A stretch of 64,000 nt of DNA from Argonema antarcticum A004/B2 (lineage in GTDB: Bacteria > Cyanobacteriota > Cyanobacteriia > Cyanobacteriales > Aerosakkonemataceae), in the NCBI RefSeq assembly GCF_023333585.1, contig NZ_JAIQZN010000039.1:1-64000 (forward strand), given 5' to 3'. The position numbers and the translations under genes were made by a program. Positions 42,416 through 51,785 of the stretch are shown piece after piece (position 1 is the first letter of the stretch; each line of letters opens with the position of its first letter). The notes under the pieces are model-generated. The model was not told the origin of the DNA. It saw only the letters and a program-made list of their open reading frames with translations, and searched no databases.

Positions 42416-43375
42416 ATGGAAATGCGACGCTTGGGCACTTCAGAGGTGTATATCTCGCCCATCATTATGGGCACTTGGCAAGCTGGGAAAGCGATGTGGG
42501 TGGGGATTGAGGATTCGGAAACTATCAAAGCTATACGGGCAGCTTTTGAGGCAGGTATTACAACGATCGACACTGCGGAAGTATACGGTCAAGGCCATTC
42601 TGAGCAGATTGTCGCACAAGCTTTATCAGATGTGCGCTCTAGCGTGGTTTACGCCACCAAAGTTTTCGCCAATCATCTTAAGTATGACCAAGCGATCGAG
42701 GCGTGCGATCGGTCCCTGAAAAACCTCAAAACCGACTACATCGACCTCTACCAAATTCATTGGCCTTCCGGCGCTTTCAAAAGTGAAGTTGTACCGATCG
42801 AAGAAACGATAAGGGCGATGAACGATTTGAAACAGCAAGGAAAAATTCGGGCAATTGGCGTTTCCAATTTTGACCGCGCCCAGATAGCAGAAGCCAGCCA
42901 GTACGGACGCATCGATAGCCTACAGCCGCCTTACTCTTTATTCTGGCGTCAGGTAGAAAAAGATGCGATGCCCTACTGCATCGAAAACAATATTTCCATC
43001 ATTGCTTATTCCTCTTTAGCGCAAGGATTATTGACGGGAAAATTCAGATCCAGTCACAAGTTTGAGGCAGCAGATAACCGCGCTAAGAACAAGCTGTTTA
43101 TGGGTGAGAATTATGAGCGGGCGCAGTCAGCTTTAAGCAAACTGGAGCCCTTCGCCGAACAACATCAATGCACTCTTGCCCAGCTGGCGCTAGCTTGGTT
43201 AATTGCCCAACCACAAACGAATGCGATCGTCGGTGCGCGTAATGCCCAACAATCAGTACAAAATGCCAAAGCATCTGATGTCAAACTATCTCCTGATGAA
43301 CTAGCGGAAATAGACGCCATTGGCCGCACTGTCACCGATTATTTGGATGACAGTCCAATTATGTGGGATTGGTAA
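42416..43375 (+). CDS. Aldo/keto reductase
   Basis: A 319-residue NADPH-dependent (alpha/beta)8 reductase. The catalytic tetrad is readable: Asp and Tyr in TIDTAEVYGQG (about 50-60), Lys in VYATKVF (about 82-88) and His in YQIHWPS (about 117-123). It belongs to the general bacterial AKR group related to YajO/Tas-type proteins. The substrate is not predictable. ATG 42416 is used, and a second ATG two codons on (42422) is possible. A 23-bp-stem palindrome follows the stop. Confidence 0.9.
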   Translation: MEMRRLGTSEVYISPIIMGTWQAGKAMWVGIEDSETIKAIRAAFEAGITTIDTAEVYGQGHSEQIVAQALSDVRSSVVYATKVFANHLKYDQAIEACDRSLKNLKTDYIDLYQIHWPSGAFKSEVVPIEETIRAMNDLKQQGKIRAIGVSNFDRAQIAEASQYGRIDSLQPPYSLFWRQVEKDAMPYCIENNISIIAYSSLAQGLLTGKFRSSHKFEAADNRAKNKLFMGENYERAQSALSKLEPFAEQHQCTLAQLALAWLIAQPQTNAIVGARNAQQSVQNAKASDVKLSPDELAEIDAIGRTVTDYLDDSPIMWDW

Positions 43376-43390
43376 TTAGAATAAAGTTTG

Positions 43391-43445
43391 GTATGTTGTT
43401 GCGCTTTAGCGCTCTTTAAGATAGCGCTAAAGCGCAACAACATAC
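43391..43445. repeat. Perfect 23-bp-stem palindrome
   Basis: GTATGTTGTTGCGCTTTAGC... (43391-43413) is the exact reverse complement of 43423-43445, with a 9-base loop. It lies 16 bp after the aldo/keto reductase stop. Its TTGCGCTTTAGCGCT core is shared with 183-217. Confidence 0.8.
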
Positions 43446-43484
43446 CTAAATATAGAGTCTGGAAATAATATCAGATCGTGTCCT

Positions 43485-43583
43485 TACACATCGGTTACCT
43501 AAAAAATTCCTGTGATTATTCTTATCTGTGTTCATCTGCGTTCATCTGTCTTCATCTGTGGTAAAAATTTAACCAACGATGAA
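43485..43583. repeat. Inverted copy of the ACAGATGAACACAGATG repeat
   Basis: The region reads CCTTACACATCGGTTACC...CATCTGTGGTAAAAATTTAACCAACG. This is the reverse complement of 35655-35765 with few changes, over about 100 bp. It lies in the gap between the reductase gene and the composite repeat copy 5. Confidence 0.75.
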
Positions 43584-43600
43584 AACAGACAATTTGACGA

Positions 43601-43706
43601 TATAGCAACCGCCAGGGCGATTAAGGCAACTCCAACTGTTACCTTTAGTCCATAATCCCTGGTCGTAAGCTTTTTCCTCTTCCCTAGCCCCTAGTCCCTA
43701 GCTATA
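43601..43706. repeat. Composite TATAGC-bounded repeat, copy 5 (complete)
   Basis: The copy begins TATAGCAACCGCCAGGGCG and ends CCCTAGTCCCTAGCTATA. It contains the AGTCCATAATCCCT core and a short CTTCCCT/AGCCCCT heptamer tract. Both ends are intact, so this copy defines the element as about 106 bp. Confidence 0.85.
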
Positions 43707-43713
43707 TCACTTA

Positions 43714-44673
43714 TTAATATATAACTAAATCCGTAATTAAAGGCAGATGATCCGAACCAACATTCCCGCCAGTCCGAATCTTCAAAACCTTAATTTCTGG
43801 ACTTACCAAACAATGATCTATCGGAATGGATAATAGCGGCATATAATAAGTTGGCCAAGACGGTAGGACGCCAAAGCCATATCGCGCATTCCGCAAGCCT
43901 GTCTGATGTACAAAATGCTTGTAATACGGCGACCACATCGTTATATTGAAATCGCCGATCGCCAAAACAGGAGTTTTTATTTTTGCTATATAATCTCCCA
44001 GTTCTGCTAGTTCTTTATTTCGTAAATTAAAACTAGATTTTTTGGTGGGAATGCTAGTATGAATAGTTAAAACCGAGAGGATTTTATCTTTAAGTTTTAT
44101 CTGTGCAAATATAGTTTTTTTGCCTTCACCCAAATATTGAATTGATGATTTTTGCAGCGGTATTTTACTATAAATAGCTGTTCCGAATCGCGAGTCATCT
44201 CGGTGAACAACAGAATAGGGAAGAATCTCTTGTAAAACTGTTAATTCTTTTTCCCAATACTCGCTGACCTCTATAAAAACTGCTAGTTCAGGGTCTTCTC
44301 GCTTTACTAAGGATATTACCTGAGAATACTGTTTGTTTCTATATAAAACATTGGACTGCAAAACTCGCAATTGTTGTGCGGCTGTTGGAGTGGCGATCGC
44401 AGTTTGAGGCAGATACCACGGCACCACTTCAACCAAGTTAATTAAAATGCAAAAAAGACTAACAATACACCAAGCTTTTTGGCGAGTAATCAAAAAGAAA
44501 AAGAAGGTACAGAATCCAATAACCAAATATTGCAGTTTAAAGCTGGAGGTGAGGTCTAGAATATAGTGTAATTCTCCCAGATACCCAGTTAGAGAAAAGA
44601 AACAAGTTAAAACCGTTGCGAGAATAAACGTCGGGCCGATCGCACGAGACGCTCCTTTAGCTATCATTGGCAA
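43714..44673 (-). CDS. Endonuclease/exonuclease/phosphatase-family membrane protein
   Basis: A 319-residue protein. Three hydrophobic segments at the N terminus (about 12-30, 45-64, 66-88) precede an EEP-fold domain (about 100-319). That domain has the catalytic Glu in VFIEVSE (about 152-158), Asp/Asn in AIGDFNITMWS (about 240-250) and His in GSDHLPLITD (about 306-315). It resembles YafD/VanX-like uncharacterised EEP proteins. The substrate could be a phosphodiester in the periplasm or cytosol. It is 13 bp downstream of the long coiled-coil gene, which suggests co-expression. Confidence 0.85.
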   Translation of the reverse strand: MPMIAKGASRAIGPTFILATVLTCFFSLTGYLGELHYILDLTSSFKLQYLVIGFCTFFFFLITRQKAWCIVSLFCILINLVEVVPWYLPQTAIATPTAAQQLRVLQSNVLYRNKQYSQVISLVKREDPELAVFIEVSEYWEKELTVLQEILPYSVVHRDDSRFGTAIYSKIPLQKSSIQYLGEGKKTIFAQIKLKDKILSVLTIHTSIPTKKSSFNLRNKELAELGDYIAKIKTPVLAIGDFNITMWSPYYKHFVHQTGLRNARYGFGVLPSWPTYYMPLLSIPIDHCLVSPEIKVLKIRTGGNVGSDHLPLITDLVIY

Positions 44674-44686
44674 TATAACCTTTTAG

Positions 44687-46714
44687 TTATTGATTTTGAT
44701 TACTTTTCAATTCAGTCTCTTGGTCAGAATTAACATCAAGCGACATGGGATTGACTTCAATCTGCTTTTCTGCTACCAACTTAGTCGTTTGTTTATTCTC
44801 CTTACTGTTGTCTAATTCAGTTTCTCGGTCAGAATTAACCTCAAGCGACATGGGATTGACTTCAATCTGCTTTTCTGGTAGAGATTGAGTCGTTTCTTCA
44901 TGTTCCAAATGGCTTGACAATTCCGTATATTCGGATGAAGTAACATCAAGCGACATGGGATTGACTTCAATCTGCTGTTCTGGTAGCTGAGTCGTTTGTT
45001 GATATTCGGAATTGCTTGACAATTCAGTCTCTTGGGAAAAAGCAACCTCAAGCAAAATCGGATTGATTTCAATCTGCTGTTCTGTTAGCAACTGAGCCGT
45101 TTGTTGATATTCGGAATTGTCAAGCAATTCAGTTTCGCGGTCAGAAGTAACCTCAAGAGACATGGGGGTGACTTCAATCTGCTCTTCTGGTAGCAACTGA
45201 GTAGTTCGATCGCCTACAGGAACCACCGTCTCTACCTTCGGCTGCTTTTGCTGTCTACTATCGAAGAGTTGGAAGACTCCGGCGACTAATGATTCTGTCA
45301 CATTAGTGAGAACAGCATCAACTTTTTTCTGCGCTGATTCGATTCCACTAGGGTTAACAGTTTCTTGCTCTAGGGTATAGTCATAAGTAGTTGCTTGAGA
45401 TTGGCCTGATAAATTCTTCACCTCAGAGTGTATCTCCGTCTGGGAATCGTCTTCACTAACTTGTTGCGATCGCACACCTTGCTCCGGTACAGCAGTCTGC
45501 GACTGCACCTTAAACAGATGAGAGACGCATTCCACCAGTCGCTGAAGTTTCGATCGCCAAAAGTCACCCGGATTGGCGATTGGAGCGTTTAATTTTGTGT
45601 GAACCGAATCAATTTCGCTAGTATTTCGCGAACTTTGGATCGCTTCGTGTAGAAATTGGAGTTCTTTTCTAAGCTGTTGAATTTCATCTTCCAGATAACT
45701 GGGATCGAAGCGATCGCCAATTGCAGAAATTTGTGGTTTAACTTCAGACCCTATCTGGGTTAACTCTTCTGCTTCACTAGATTGCAACCCCTGGGAAGCC
45801 ATAGAACTAGCCATTGCAAGGTTCTGTTCTTCTAGCTGAGTTAGGTTAGAACGAGTAATTTGTTCTACCTGGGTGAGCGATCCCTTTAATTCTTCAATCT
45901 GTCGCTCTAAATAACTGGGGTCAAAGCGTGGAGTTGGTGGAGGTGATGGAGGAAGTGCAGAAAGATGATATTGAAATTGAGATGTAATTTGCCTAACTTC
46001 TTCTAGGCGCTGGTTAAAAGTCTCAGCTACTAAAGAGACATTTGTTTGGACTTGCTGAATCTGTTGTTCCAGGTAACTGGGATCGAACGGTGCAGGTGGT
46101 GGAGCAAATGCAGACAACTGCTGTTGAACTTCCGCTGCGATTTGTCTAATCTCTTCTATACGAATAAGATCTTCCCGATCGTTAAACGCCGCTGTTAAAG
46201 AGGAAACATTTCCTTGCAGTTGCTGGATTTGTTGCTCTAAGTAATTGGGGTTAAACGACGGTGGAACTTGAGCTATTTGCTTTAATTGGTCGATCGGCAA
46301 AGCGAAGTTTTCGCCGCTAGCTGAGGAAATAAGACTGGTTATGGTGAGTTCTAAGGTATCAAACCGCTGTCCCATCTGGGAGAGTTCTTCCTGGATGGGA
46401 GTGAGATTAACGGGTTTGGGCGAAAGAGACAGAGTTTGAACAGAACCTTTTAAAGCTTGCATTTCCTCTGATATTTCCCGATCTACTTGTCTGACGCGAG
46501 TTCCCATCTCCGACAAGACAGCAGTCATATTCTGCTGGAAAGTCTGCTCGAATCGGCGTCGGTTGATCAGGCTCAGGGAAAGAGCTAAAGTCAGGGGAGC
46601 CGCCGCATAGATCAGCTGCTGGGAAAAAACTGCAACTACCGTCCCTGCAACAGAACCGGCTACGGAAACGTACTCTGTTACCTCTAAGCCATTGCGTTCC
46701 GTGGTGTCTGTCAT
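44687..46714 (-). CDS. Long coiled-coil protein with two kinds of internal repeats
   Basis: A 675-residue protein. A membrane-associated N terminus (about 15-48) is followed by four blocks that each begin FxPxYLExxIQQ at about 70-residue spacing (near 154, 204, 263 and 334). The C-terminal 190 residues consist of five repeats of about 36 residues with the signature EKQIEVNPMSLEVNSDRETEL (cited in part). The protein is acidic and probably extended. No enzymatic domain is seen. It could be a structural scaffold or tether. It is upstream of and almost joined to the EEP membrane protein. Confidence 0.7.
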   Translation of the reverse strand: MTDTTERNGLEVTEYVSVAGSVAGTVVAVFSQQLIYAAAPLTLALSLSLINRRRFEQTFQQNMTAVLSEMGTRVRQVDREISEEMQALKGSVQTLSLSPKPVNLTPIQEELSQMGQRFDTLELTITSLISSASGENFALPIDQLKQIAQVPPSFNPNYLEQQIQQLQGNVSSLTAAFNDREDLIRIEEIRQIAAEVQQQLSAFAPPPAPFDPSYLEQQIQQVQTNVSLVAETFNQRLEEVRQITSQFQYHLSALPPSPPPTPRFDPSYLERQIEELKGSLTQVEQITRSNLTQLEEQNLAMASSMASQGLQSSEAEELTQIGSEVKPQISAIGDRFDPSYLEDEIQQLRKELQFLHEAIQSSRNTSEIDSVHTKLNAPIANPGDFWRSKLQRLVECVSHLFKVQSQTAVPEQGVRSQQVSEDDSQTEIHSEVKNLSGQSQATTYDYTLEQETVNPSGIESAQKKVDAVLTNVTESLVAGVFQLFDSRQQKQPKVETVVPVGDRTTQLLPEEQIEVTPMSLEVTSDRETELLDNSEYQQTAQLLTEQQIEINPILLEVAFSQETELSSNSEYQQTTQLPEQQIEVNPMSLDVTSSEYTELSSHLEHEETTQSLPEKQIEVNPMSLEVNSDRETELDNSKENKQTTKLVAEKQIEVNPMSLDVNSDQETELKSNQNQ

Positions 46715-47361
46715 CTTTCTTCCCCCTTGGAGACCCCCGCCAAGCTGGGTACAGCTATGGCGGGGGTTGGAATTGGGGGGCGAGGTTTAGTTTGCATAAA
46801 GATTATTAAGACGTAGATGTGAAAAAACCGTTTCGCCTCAGAAGTGGGAACTTCCTGACATACCTGCTGGCATCACAGGATAGAGGCTACCGATACTGTG
46901 ACCCGCCTCGGTGGGGCGTTTGATTGGGGATTACTCCCCCTCCCATTTCTGGGGTGATGTTCGCCTCGACAATGTTAGTAGTCGGTACTATCCAAGTAGC
47001 ACTAGCTTAACCCTTTAAACCTGTTTAACCACTTGGTTCTAGAGCTACAGACTGGCGTCGCATCCGTAGGTAGGAACTCGAACTCTTGCCACTAACGTAG
47101 GTATTGTATACCTGAGTCTGGTCAACTAGGACTATCTTTCAAGCCCCCGTTATAGTCGGTACTCCGAAACACACGGTGGGTTGTTGACGGGGTACACCTT
47201 CTATATATGCCTATCAAGCAAAACTTATCACAAAAATAAGGGTGAGTGGGAGAGGGAAACGAAAAGGCTGCGGTCAAAAATAGTTGGTGATGGAGAGGAA
47301 AAGGGGGACAGGGAGGACAAGGGAGACAAAGGGGACAAGGGGGACTCTTTCTCCCAACTAA
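46715..47361. other. Long non-coding region, unexplained
   Basis: 647 bp without a convincing gene. It contains a 9-bp stem CCCCCGCCA/TGGCGGGGG (46734-46765), the GAAGT-GGGA-ACTTC hairpin (46842-46855) and a G/C-rich, stem-rich segment at about 46860-47170. A low-complexity GGGGACAAG tract lies at about 47300-47345. It might be the remnant of an IS200/IS605-type guide-RNA end or an independent structured RNA. I could not match it to tmRNA, RNase P RNA, 6S RNA or a known riboswitch. Confidence 0.4.
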
Positions 47362-48081
47362 CTACTTAGACTTTATTTCAGCCTGTTTTTCAATCAGGTG
47401 AACTCCAAACACTTCAGCAAAAGAGGCTGCTACTTGCTGACGCACTTGGTTGATATCGATTTCGGGAATAAATTCTGCTAAACTGCCTACCGGCTTGTCT
47501 GAAATCCCACAAGGAACAATTTGCTTAAAACCTTCCAAATCTGGACAAACGTTTAAAGCAAAGCCGTGCATGGTAATCCAACGGCTGACTTTAATGCCTA
47601 GAGCAGCTACTTTGCGTCCTTGCAGCCAGACGCCTGTAAAACCGGCCAGCCGTTCCCCTTTCAATCCGTAATCAGCCAGCACGCGGATTAACACCTCTTC
47701 CAGCTGTCGCAGATACCAGTGCAAGTCTTGCTGGTAATATCGTAAATTCAGAATCGGGTAGCCGACAACTTGACCGGGACAATGGTAAGTCACTTCACCA
47801 CCCCGCTCGATCCGGTGTACCTCCCAGCTTGTTTGCTCCAAAGCAAACTTGAGAAATTCTAGACTAGCTCCCTGTCCCAGAGTATACACGGGTGGATGTT
47901 CCAACAATATGAGGATGTCCTCTAGGCTGGGGTTGTCCCGCCGTTGGGCCATTAGTTCTCGCTGCCATTCCCAAGCCGTTGAATACTCCACTATGCCTTG
48001 GTTGTACAGCCAACAGACCCGATCGGGCGGCTCATTATTACAAACAGACCGTTTGGTACTTGAAATCACCACAAAAATCAA
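47362..48081 (-). CDS. lipB: Octanoyltransferase LipB
   Basis: A 239-residue LipB. It transfers octanoyl from acyl carrier protein to the lipoyl domains of E2 and GcvH proteins. The [19 protein letters not shown] block (about 93-111), the lysine in [15 protein letters not shown] (about 159-173) and the catalytic cysteine in [12 protein letters not shown] (about 190-201) are intact. The first 20 residues extend beyond most homologues, so a later start is possible. It is divergently transcribed from lrtA across a long leader region. Confidence 0.93.
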   Translation of the reverse strand: MIFVVISSTKRSVCNNEPPDRVCWLYNQGIVEYSTAWEWQRELMAQRRDNPSLEDILILLEHPPVYTLGQGASLEFLKFALEQTSWEVHRIERGGEVTYHCPGQVVGYPILNLRYYQQDLHWYLRQLEEVLIRVLADYGLKGERLAGFTGVWLQGRKVAALGIKVSRWITMHGFALNVCPDLEGFKQIVPCGISDKPVGSLAEFIPEIDINQVRQQVAASFAEVFGVHLIEKQAEIKSK

Positions 48082-48517
48082 GAGTAATTTACGTTAAATT
48101 TCGTTAGAATCCAGGAACAGAAATCAAGAAATGTCAACAGATGCAAAAGATTTTGAAGACAAGCCAAATGGCTATGTACTTCAGAATACAAAGTGCTACT
48201 GTTTTATATATAACCTCAATGCGAATAGGAGGAAGCCCACAAGGTTGAGGCGGCTCTAGCCTACCGTCCCTCTGGAAATCATAGTTGGTGGAATCGCCCA
48301 AAGAAACTGCCAATCCGGGTGTGGCTTAGGCTCAAGTCAATCTATTTTGGATTTGGGATTGACTTATCGAAGATATCAGCGTTTGGGAACCAACCGACGC
48401 AGAAAATGCGATCGTGGAAAGCAGCAATTTCTGCTAAACTTTCCTCTCAGAGCAAAAGTAGACGCAGGCCAAAAATATGCCTGCATTATGATGGACTATT
48501 CAGCGGGAGAATTGAAT
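48082..48517 (+). promoter_or_regulatory. Long leader region of lrtA
   Basis: A 436-bp gap between the divergent lipB start and the lrtA start, with no supported gene. The purine-rich block GAATAGGAGGAAGCCCAC and the stem-forming AGGCGGCTCTAGCCTACCG lie at about 48220-48265. In other cyanobacteria lrtA (light-repressed transcript) has a long regulatory leader that controls mRNA stability. The length and structure here fit this, but the promoter itself was not pinpointed. GGGAGA (48505-48510) is the ribosome binding site. Confidence 0.45.
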
Positions 48518-49174
48518 ATGAACGTTGTGATTCATGGCAAAAATATTGAAATCACCGATGCAATTCGCGAGTACGTACATCAAAAAATAGAAAAGGCGGC
48601 AAGCCACTTTCTAAACGTAACCAATGAGATTGATGTGCATTTATCAGTAGCCCGCAATCCGAGGGTAAACTCTAAGCAGACTGCTGAAGTAACTATTTAC
48701 GCCAACGGCGCAGTAATTCGTGCTGAAGAAGGAAGTGAAAGTTTATACGCGAGCATAGACCTAGTAGCTGATAAAATTGCCCGCAAACTGCGGAAGTACA
48801 AAGAAAAACGTCTTGATAAAAAGACTCAAGCTCAGCCTAAAACTAGCGAGTTAGTAGAAGAAACGCCAGTAGCAGTGGATTTGATTGGCGATCGCACTCC
48901 CGAACTTCCAGGCGAAGTAGTGCGTACCAAGTATTTTGCCATGCCGCCGATGACCATTGATGAAGCCCTAGAACAGCTACAGCTAGTAGACCACGACTTT
49001 TATATGTTCTGCAATGCTGAAACCGGCGAAATCAACGTCATGTACGAACGTAACCACGGCGGCTACGGGGTGATTCAGCCGCGTCAGGGGAATGGGCATA
49101 GCGATCGCAAAAATGGTAAAACAGCCCACAGCAGTAATCCTGCACCCGAAAAGTCAAACGTACATAAAACTTAA
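48518..49174 (+). CDS. lrtA: Ribosome hibernation promoting factor LrtA (long HPF)
   Basis: A 218-residue long-form HPF. The N-terminal S30AE domain (about 1-100) starts [20 protein letters not shown]. The C-terminal dimerisation domain (about 155-210) contains [20 protein letters not shown] and [19 protein letters not shown]. It dimerises ribosomes into inactive 100S particles in the dark or under stress. The start at 48518 is fixed by the family N terminus and by GGGAGA 7 bp upstream. The frame is open upstream to 48347, but that part belongs to the leader. Confidence 0.94.
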   Translation: MNVVIHGKNIEITDAIREYVHQKIEKAASHFLNVTNEIDVHLSVARNPRVNSKQTAEVTIYANGAVIRAEEGSESLYASIDLVADKIARKLRKYKEKRLDKKTQAQPKTSELVEETPVAVDLIGDRTPELPGEVVRTKYFAMPPMTIDEALEQLQLVDHDFYMFCNAETGEINVMYERNHGGYGVIQPRQGNGHSDRKNGKTAHSSNPAPEKSNVHKT

Positions 49175-49193
49175 GACCAGGCCCAGAAGCTGT

Positions 49194-49315
49194 TATAGCT
49201 AGGGACTAGGGACTAGGGGCTAGGGGCGAGCGTTGAGGGAAGAGGTTACGACCTAAGGGATTATGGACTTCATGTAACAGTTGAAGTTGGCTTAATCGCC
49301 CTGGCGGTTGCTATA
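49194..49315. repeat. Composite TATAGC-bounded repeat, copy 6 (complete)
   Basis: The copy begins TATAGCTAGGGACTAGGG and ends CCTGGCGGTTGCTATA. It is an intact copy with a GGGACTA/GGGGCTA tract and the GGGATTATGGACTT core. It is opposite in orientation to copy 5. Confidence 0.85.
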
Positions 49316-49386
49316 GCTGCGATCTCAGGCTACCAGTAGCGGCACAGTCGAACCCCACCCCCTTGGCCCTTGCCCCTTGGCCCTTG

Positions 49387-49425
49387 CCCAACCCCCCTCT
49401 CCGTTGACGGAGAGGGGGAGGGGGG
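49387..49425. repeat. G/C-rich hairpin CCCCCTCTCCGT
   Basis: ACCCCCCTCTCCGTTGACGG and AGAGGGGGAGGGGGGGT form a long G/C stem around a TGA loop (49389-49426). It sits between the convergent lrtA and mscS-type genes and probably terminates or insulates both transcripts. Confidence 0.55.
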
Positions 49426-49474
49426 GTGAGGTTTGTCCCGTCGCTCAAAATACCGCTTCCAGTGCTTGAACGTT

Positions 49475-51097
49475 TTATGTGTTGTAAATGTAAGCTTGTC
49501 TCAAGCGCCGCACCATCTCTCTACGCACTTCATTGCTGACCCGATAGCCTCGCTCCCAATGTTCTAACCGGATATTGTCAACATAGAACTTGACCGTAAA
49601 TTGCATACCGGAACCTTGGATGTCCATCAGCCGAATTTTTGGCTCTTTCCAAAGGGTTTTGGATTCTTTGAAGTTTTCGTGCAACCACGCTACAAAGTTG
49701 ATCGCATAATCATCCAGCCTAGTTTCGTCTCCTCCAGGGTTAGCCATTCTCTGATAAAGTTTGTTCATTTTGCCCTTAAGGATGTCAATCTTTTGCTCCC
49801 ATTCTTCCGGTAAGATATTGAAGTCTTCAACTACCAAATCGGGGTCTTTTAACCAGGCGTCATACCAGGCTCTAATATATCCGATGAGGGTAGTTTTCAA
49901 AGCTGGCTCTACTTCTTCTTCCAGTCTGTAACGCACCCGTTTGCCCTTGCGTTCTGTTACTACCTGCAAGCCAACTAAGTCCAAAACGTCTATGTATTCT
50001 TTTAGAACAATTTTGAGTTCATCTTTATCCAATCCTCCTTTTTCCAGACTCTTGATTTTGTTAACCAAATCCTCAACTTCATCTTCAATTTTTTTCAGTT
50101 GCTTGTTCACCTCTATTTCCGCTAATACCCGGAGGCGTCCTGCTTCCCTCTTGGAAAGCTTACCTGGTTCGGCATGATCCCATCCATAGAAGTGGTCTAA
50201 ATATTGTAGTTTTTCCTCCAGATCGCCCAATGTATCTGGATGTCCGAGAACAATTTCTCTCAATATTTTTGTTGCTGTCACCGGGTCGGCATCCACTCTG
50301 ACTGCGATATTAGCTGAATAAGCAAAGTGCGGAGTGGGACGACTGAAGTTAATTATATCTTTACCTCCCAAGGCAGAATTTGGCGTATACATCTCGCAAT
50401 GGGTATCGATCATATATAACTTGGTCACCCGGATGCCGATGTTTTTGATGACCGCCATTGACCCGTTCATTTCGATTACATCTCCGAATTGAAAGGGTGT
50501 ATCGATCAACAAAACCAAACCGCCAAAAAAGTCGCTTAAAATCTCCTTCACCGACAAGCCAAGTACAACGGTAATACTACCTAACGCTAACCCGATTCCC
50601 GTTAAATCAACCCCAAATGTTTGCAAGAAAAGAGAAAACCCAATCAGGTAAGCTAACACTGGGATAGTGCGTCCTAGTATTGGGATCAATATGTCGTCCC
50701 AGACAGCCTCGCTTTTTCTAGCGTATGCTTTCAAGTAGTAGACAACTACTTCAGTAAATAGCCGCGCAATCAAGTGGGTCACAGTCAGAACCAGAAAGGC
50801 ACTGAAGGCTTTCTGAATCACATCAATGACGGGACTTGGGCCTAACTGTCGAAAGGAGAATTTTAGACTGACAAGTATGAAAATAATTAGAACTGGGATA
50901 CGCGAGACAGTCAGGCTAACTAGGGCTGCATCGCTTTCCATCTGGCGAAACAAGGCTCGCAGTAGATAGAAGAGTACTATGTACAGTACGAAAGCGACAA
51001 TTGCCTCGATAATCAAGGCTGCCACGAAAGGGCCAAATTTCTCTGGAAAGGATAAGGAAGCTGCTAGTACAGTTGGAAAGTCCAAGATAGCAATCAT
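49475..51097 (-). CDS. MscS-family mechanosensitive channel
   Basis: A 540-residue protein. Five hydrophobic segments in the first 190 residues are followed by the MscS pore and beta-domain signature (VLGLSVKEILSDFFGGLVLL, about 188-207, then DTPFQFGDVIEMNG). The C-terminal 300 residues include a long charged helical segment (about 320-370: EVNKQLKKIEDEVEDLVNKI) not found in minimal MscS. It probably releases osmolytes at the cytoplasmic membrane. It is a single gene bordered by repeats. Confidence 0.9.
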   Translation of the reverse strand: MIAILDFPTVLAASLSFPEKFGPFVAALIIEAIVAFVLYIVLFYLLRALFRQMESDAALVSLTVSRIPVLIIFILVSLKFSFRQLGPSPVIDVIQKAFSAFLVLTVTHLIARLFTEVVVYYLKAYARKSEAVWDDILIPILGRTIPVLAYLIGFSLFLQTFGVDLTGIGLALGSITVVLGLSVKEILSDFFGGLVLLIDTPFQFGDVIEMNGSMAVIKNIGIRVTKLYMIDTHCEMYTPNSALGGKDIINFSRPTPHFAYSANIAVRVDADPVTATKILREIVLGHPDTLGDLEEKLQYLDHFYGWDHAEPGKLSKREAGRLRVLAEIEVNKQLKKIEDEVEDLVNKIKSLEKGGLDKDELKIVLKEYIDVLDLVGLQVVTERKGKRVRYRLEEEVEPALKTTLIGYIRAWYDAWLKDPDLVVEDFNILPEEWEQKIDILKGKMNKLYQRMANPGGDETRLDDYAINFVAWLHENFKESKTLWKEPKIRLMDIQGSGMQFTVKFYVDNIRLEHWERGYRVSNEVRREMVRRLRQAYIYNT

Positions 51098-51785
51098 AGG
51101 TGCCTGCCTTAAATATTTAGCTGTTACTCTCGTTTAATACGATACGCTCTAGGGACGCACCAAAGCAAACTATAGTTTGGCCTACTCCAATATTAAGCGT
51201 TGTGTAAGTTCATTTATAACATTCCAGTCACCTGTATGGGGGACGGTAGATTTGATATCAAATCCGGTTGCTGGGTGACTATAGCAAAAGTCAAAAGTCA
51301 AAAGTCAAAAGTCAAAAGTGAAATGCTTGCTGTGAATTGGTTCTGGCGTTTTAGGATGCCCTAACCGCCCTGGCGGTTGCTATAAGTTAAAGGTTAAAAA
51401 GGTTTATTAGCCGTTTTCAGACCCAAACTACAGGATTTTGGTCATCTTCGGCTGCATCTACCAAACCCATTTCTCCATTAAGTCGCTGAGGGATAATTGT
51501 TTTTTATGAACAGAAACAAGCTTCAAATTTGGTTCGCGTTCTGTAGCTTGAGAGCCCTCTTTGTCAATGTCATCTGATTGAAACAGGGTAATCTCCTATT
51601 CTAAACAAACTGGCTGTAAACAGCTTACCTATTTGTATTAAGAGCGTGTCTATGATTCTTTCCATCTTTTTGAGTTACTGTTATTCAAATTTTTGGATCT
51701 AGTTTATCATTTGACAGAGTATAGCAAATTACGACCAGACTAATAAGTTGGGTTGAGGAAGGAAACCCAACCTACAACTCACGAC
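51098..51785. other. Gene-free gap with composite repeat copy 7
   Basis: 51280-51384 is a variant TATAGC-bounded copy. It starts TATAGCAAAAGTC, carries five AAAAGTC heptamers instead of the CCCTAGT/GGAAGAG types, and ends CCGCCCTGGCGGTTGCTATA. The rest (51385-51785) contains a possible short minus-strand gene remnant (reading ITLFQSDDIDKEGSQATERE at about 51594-51535) without a start codon, and a palindrome with AACCCAACCTA at 51767. Confidence 0.6.

Noticed and set aside
47075-47100. tRNA-like GTTCGAGTTC on the minus strand
   Set aside because: The flanking bases do not pair as a T arm, and no acceptor or anticodon stem could be built.
47181-47369. 62-residue plus-strand frame (KGDREDKGDKGDKGD tail)
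   Set aside because: The tail is a low-complexity GGGGACAAG tract and the start has no ribosome binding site. Probably chance.
48347-48517. 57-codon N-terminal extension of LrtA
   Set aside because: HPF proteins begin at MNVVIHG, and a ribosome binding site precedes that ATG. The upstream frame lies in the leader.
51530-51600. Minus-strand frame reading ITLFQSDDIDKEGSQATERE
   Set aside because: No start codon; a stop lies just upstream. Too short to call a gene, mentioned only as a possible remnant.
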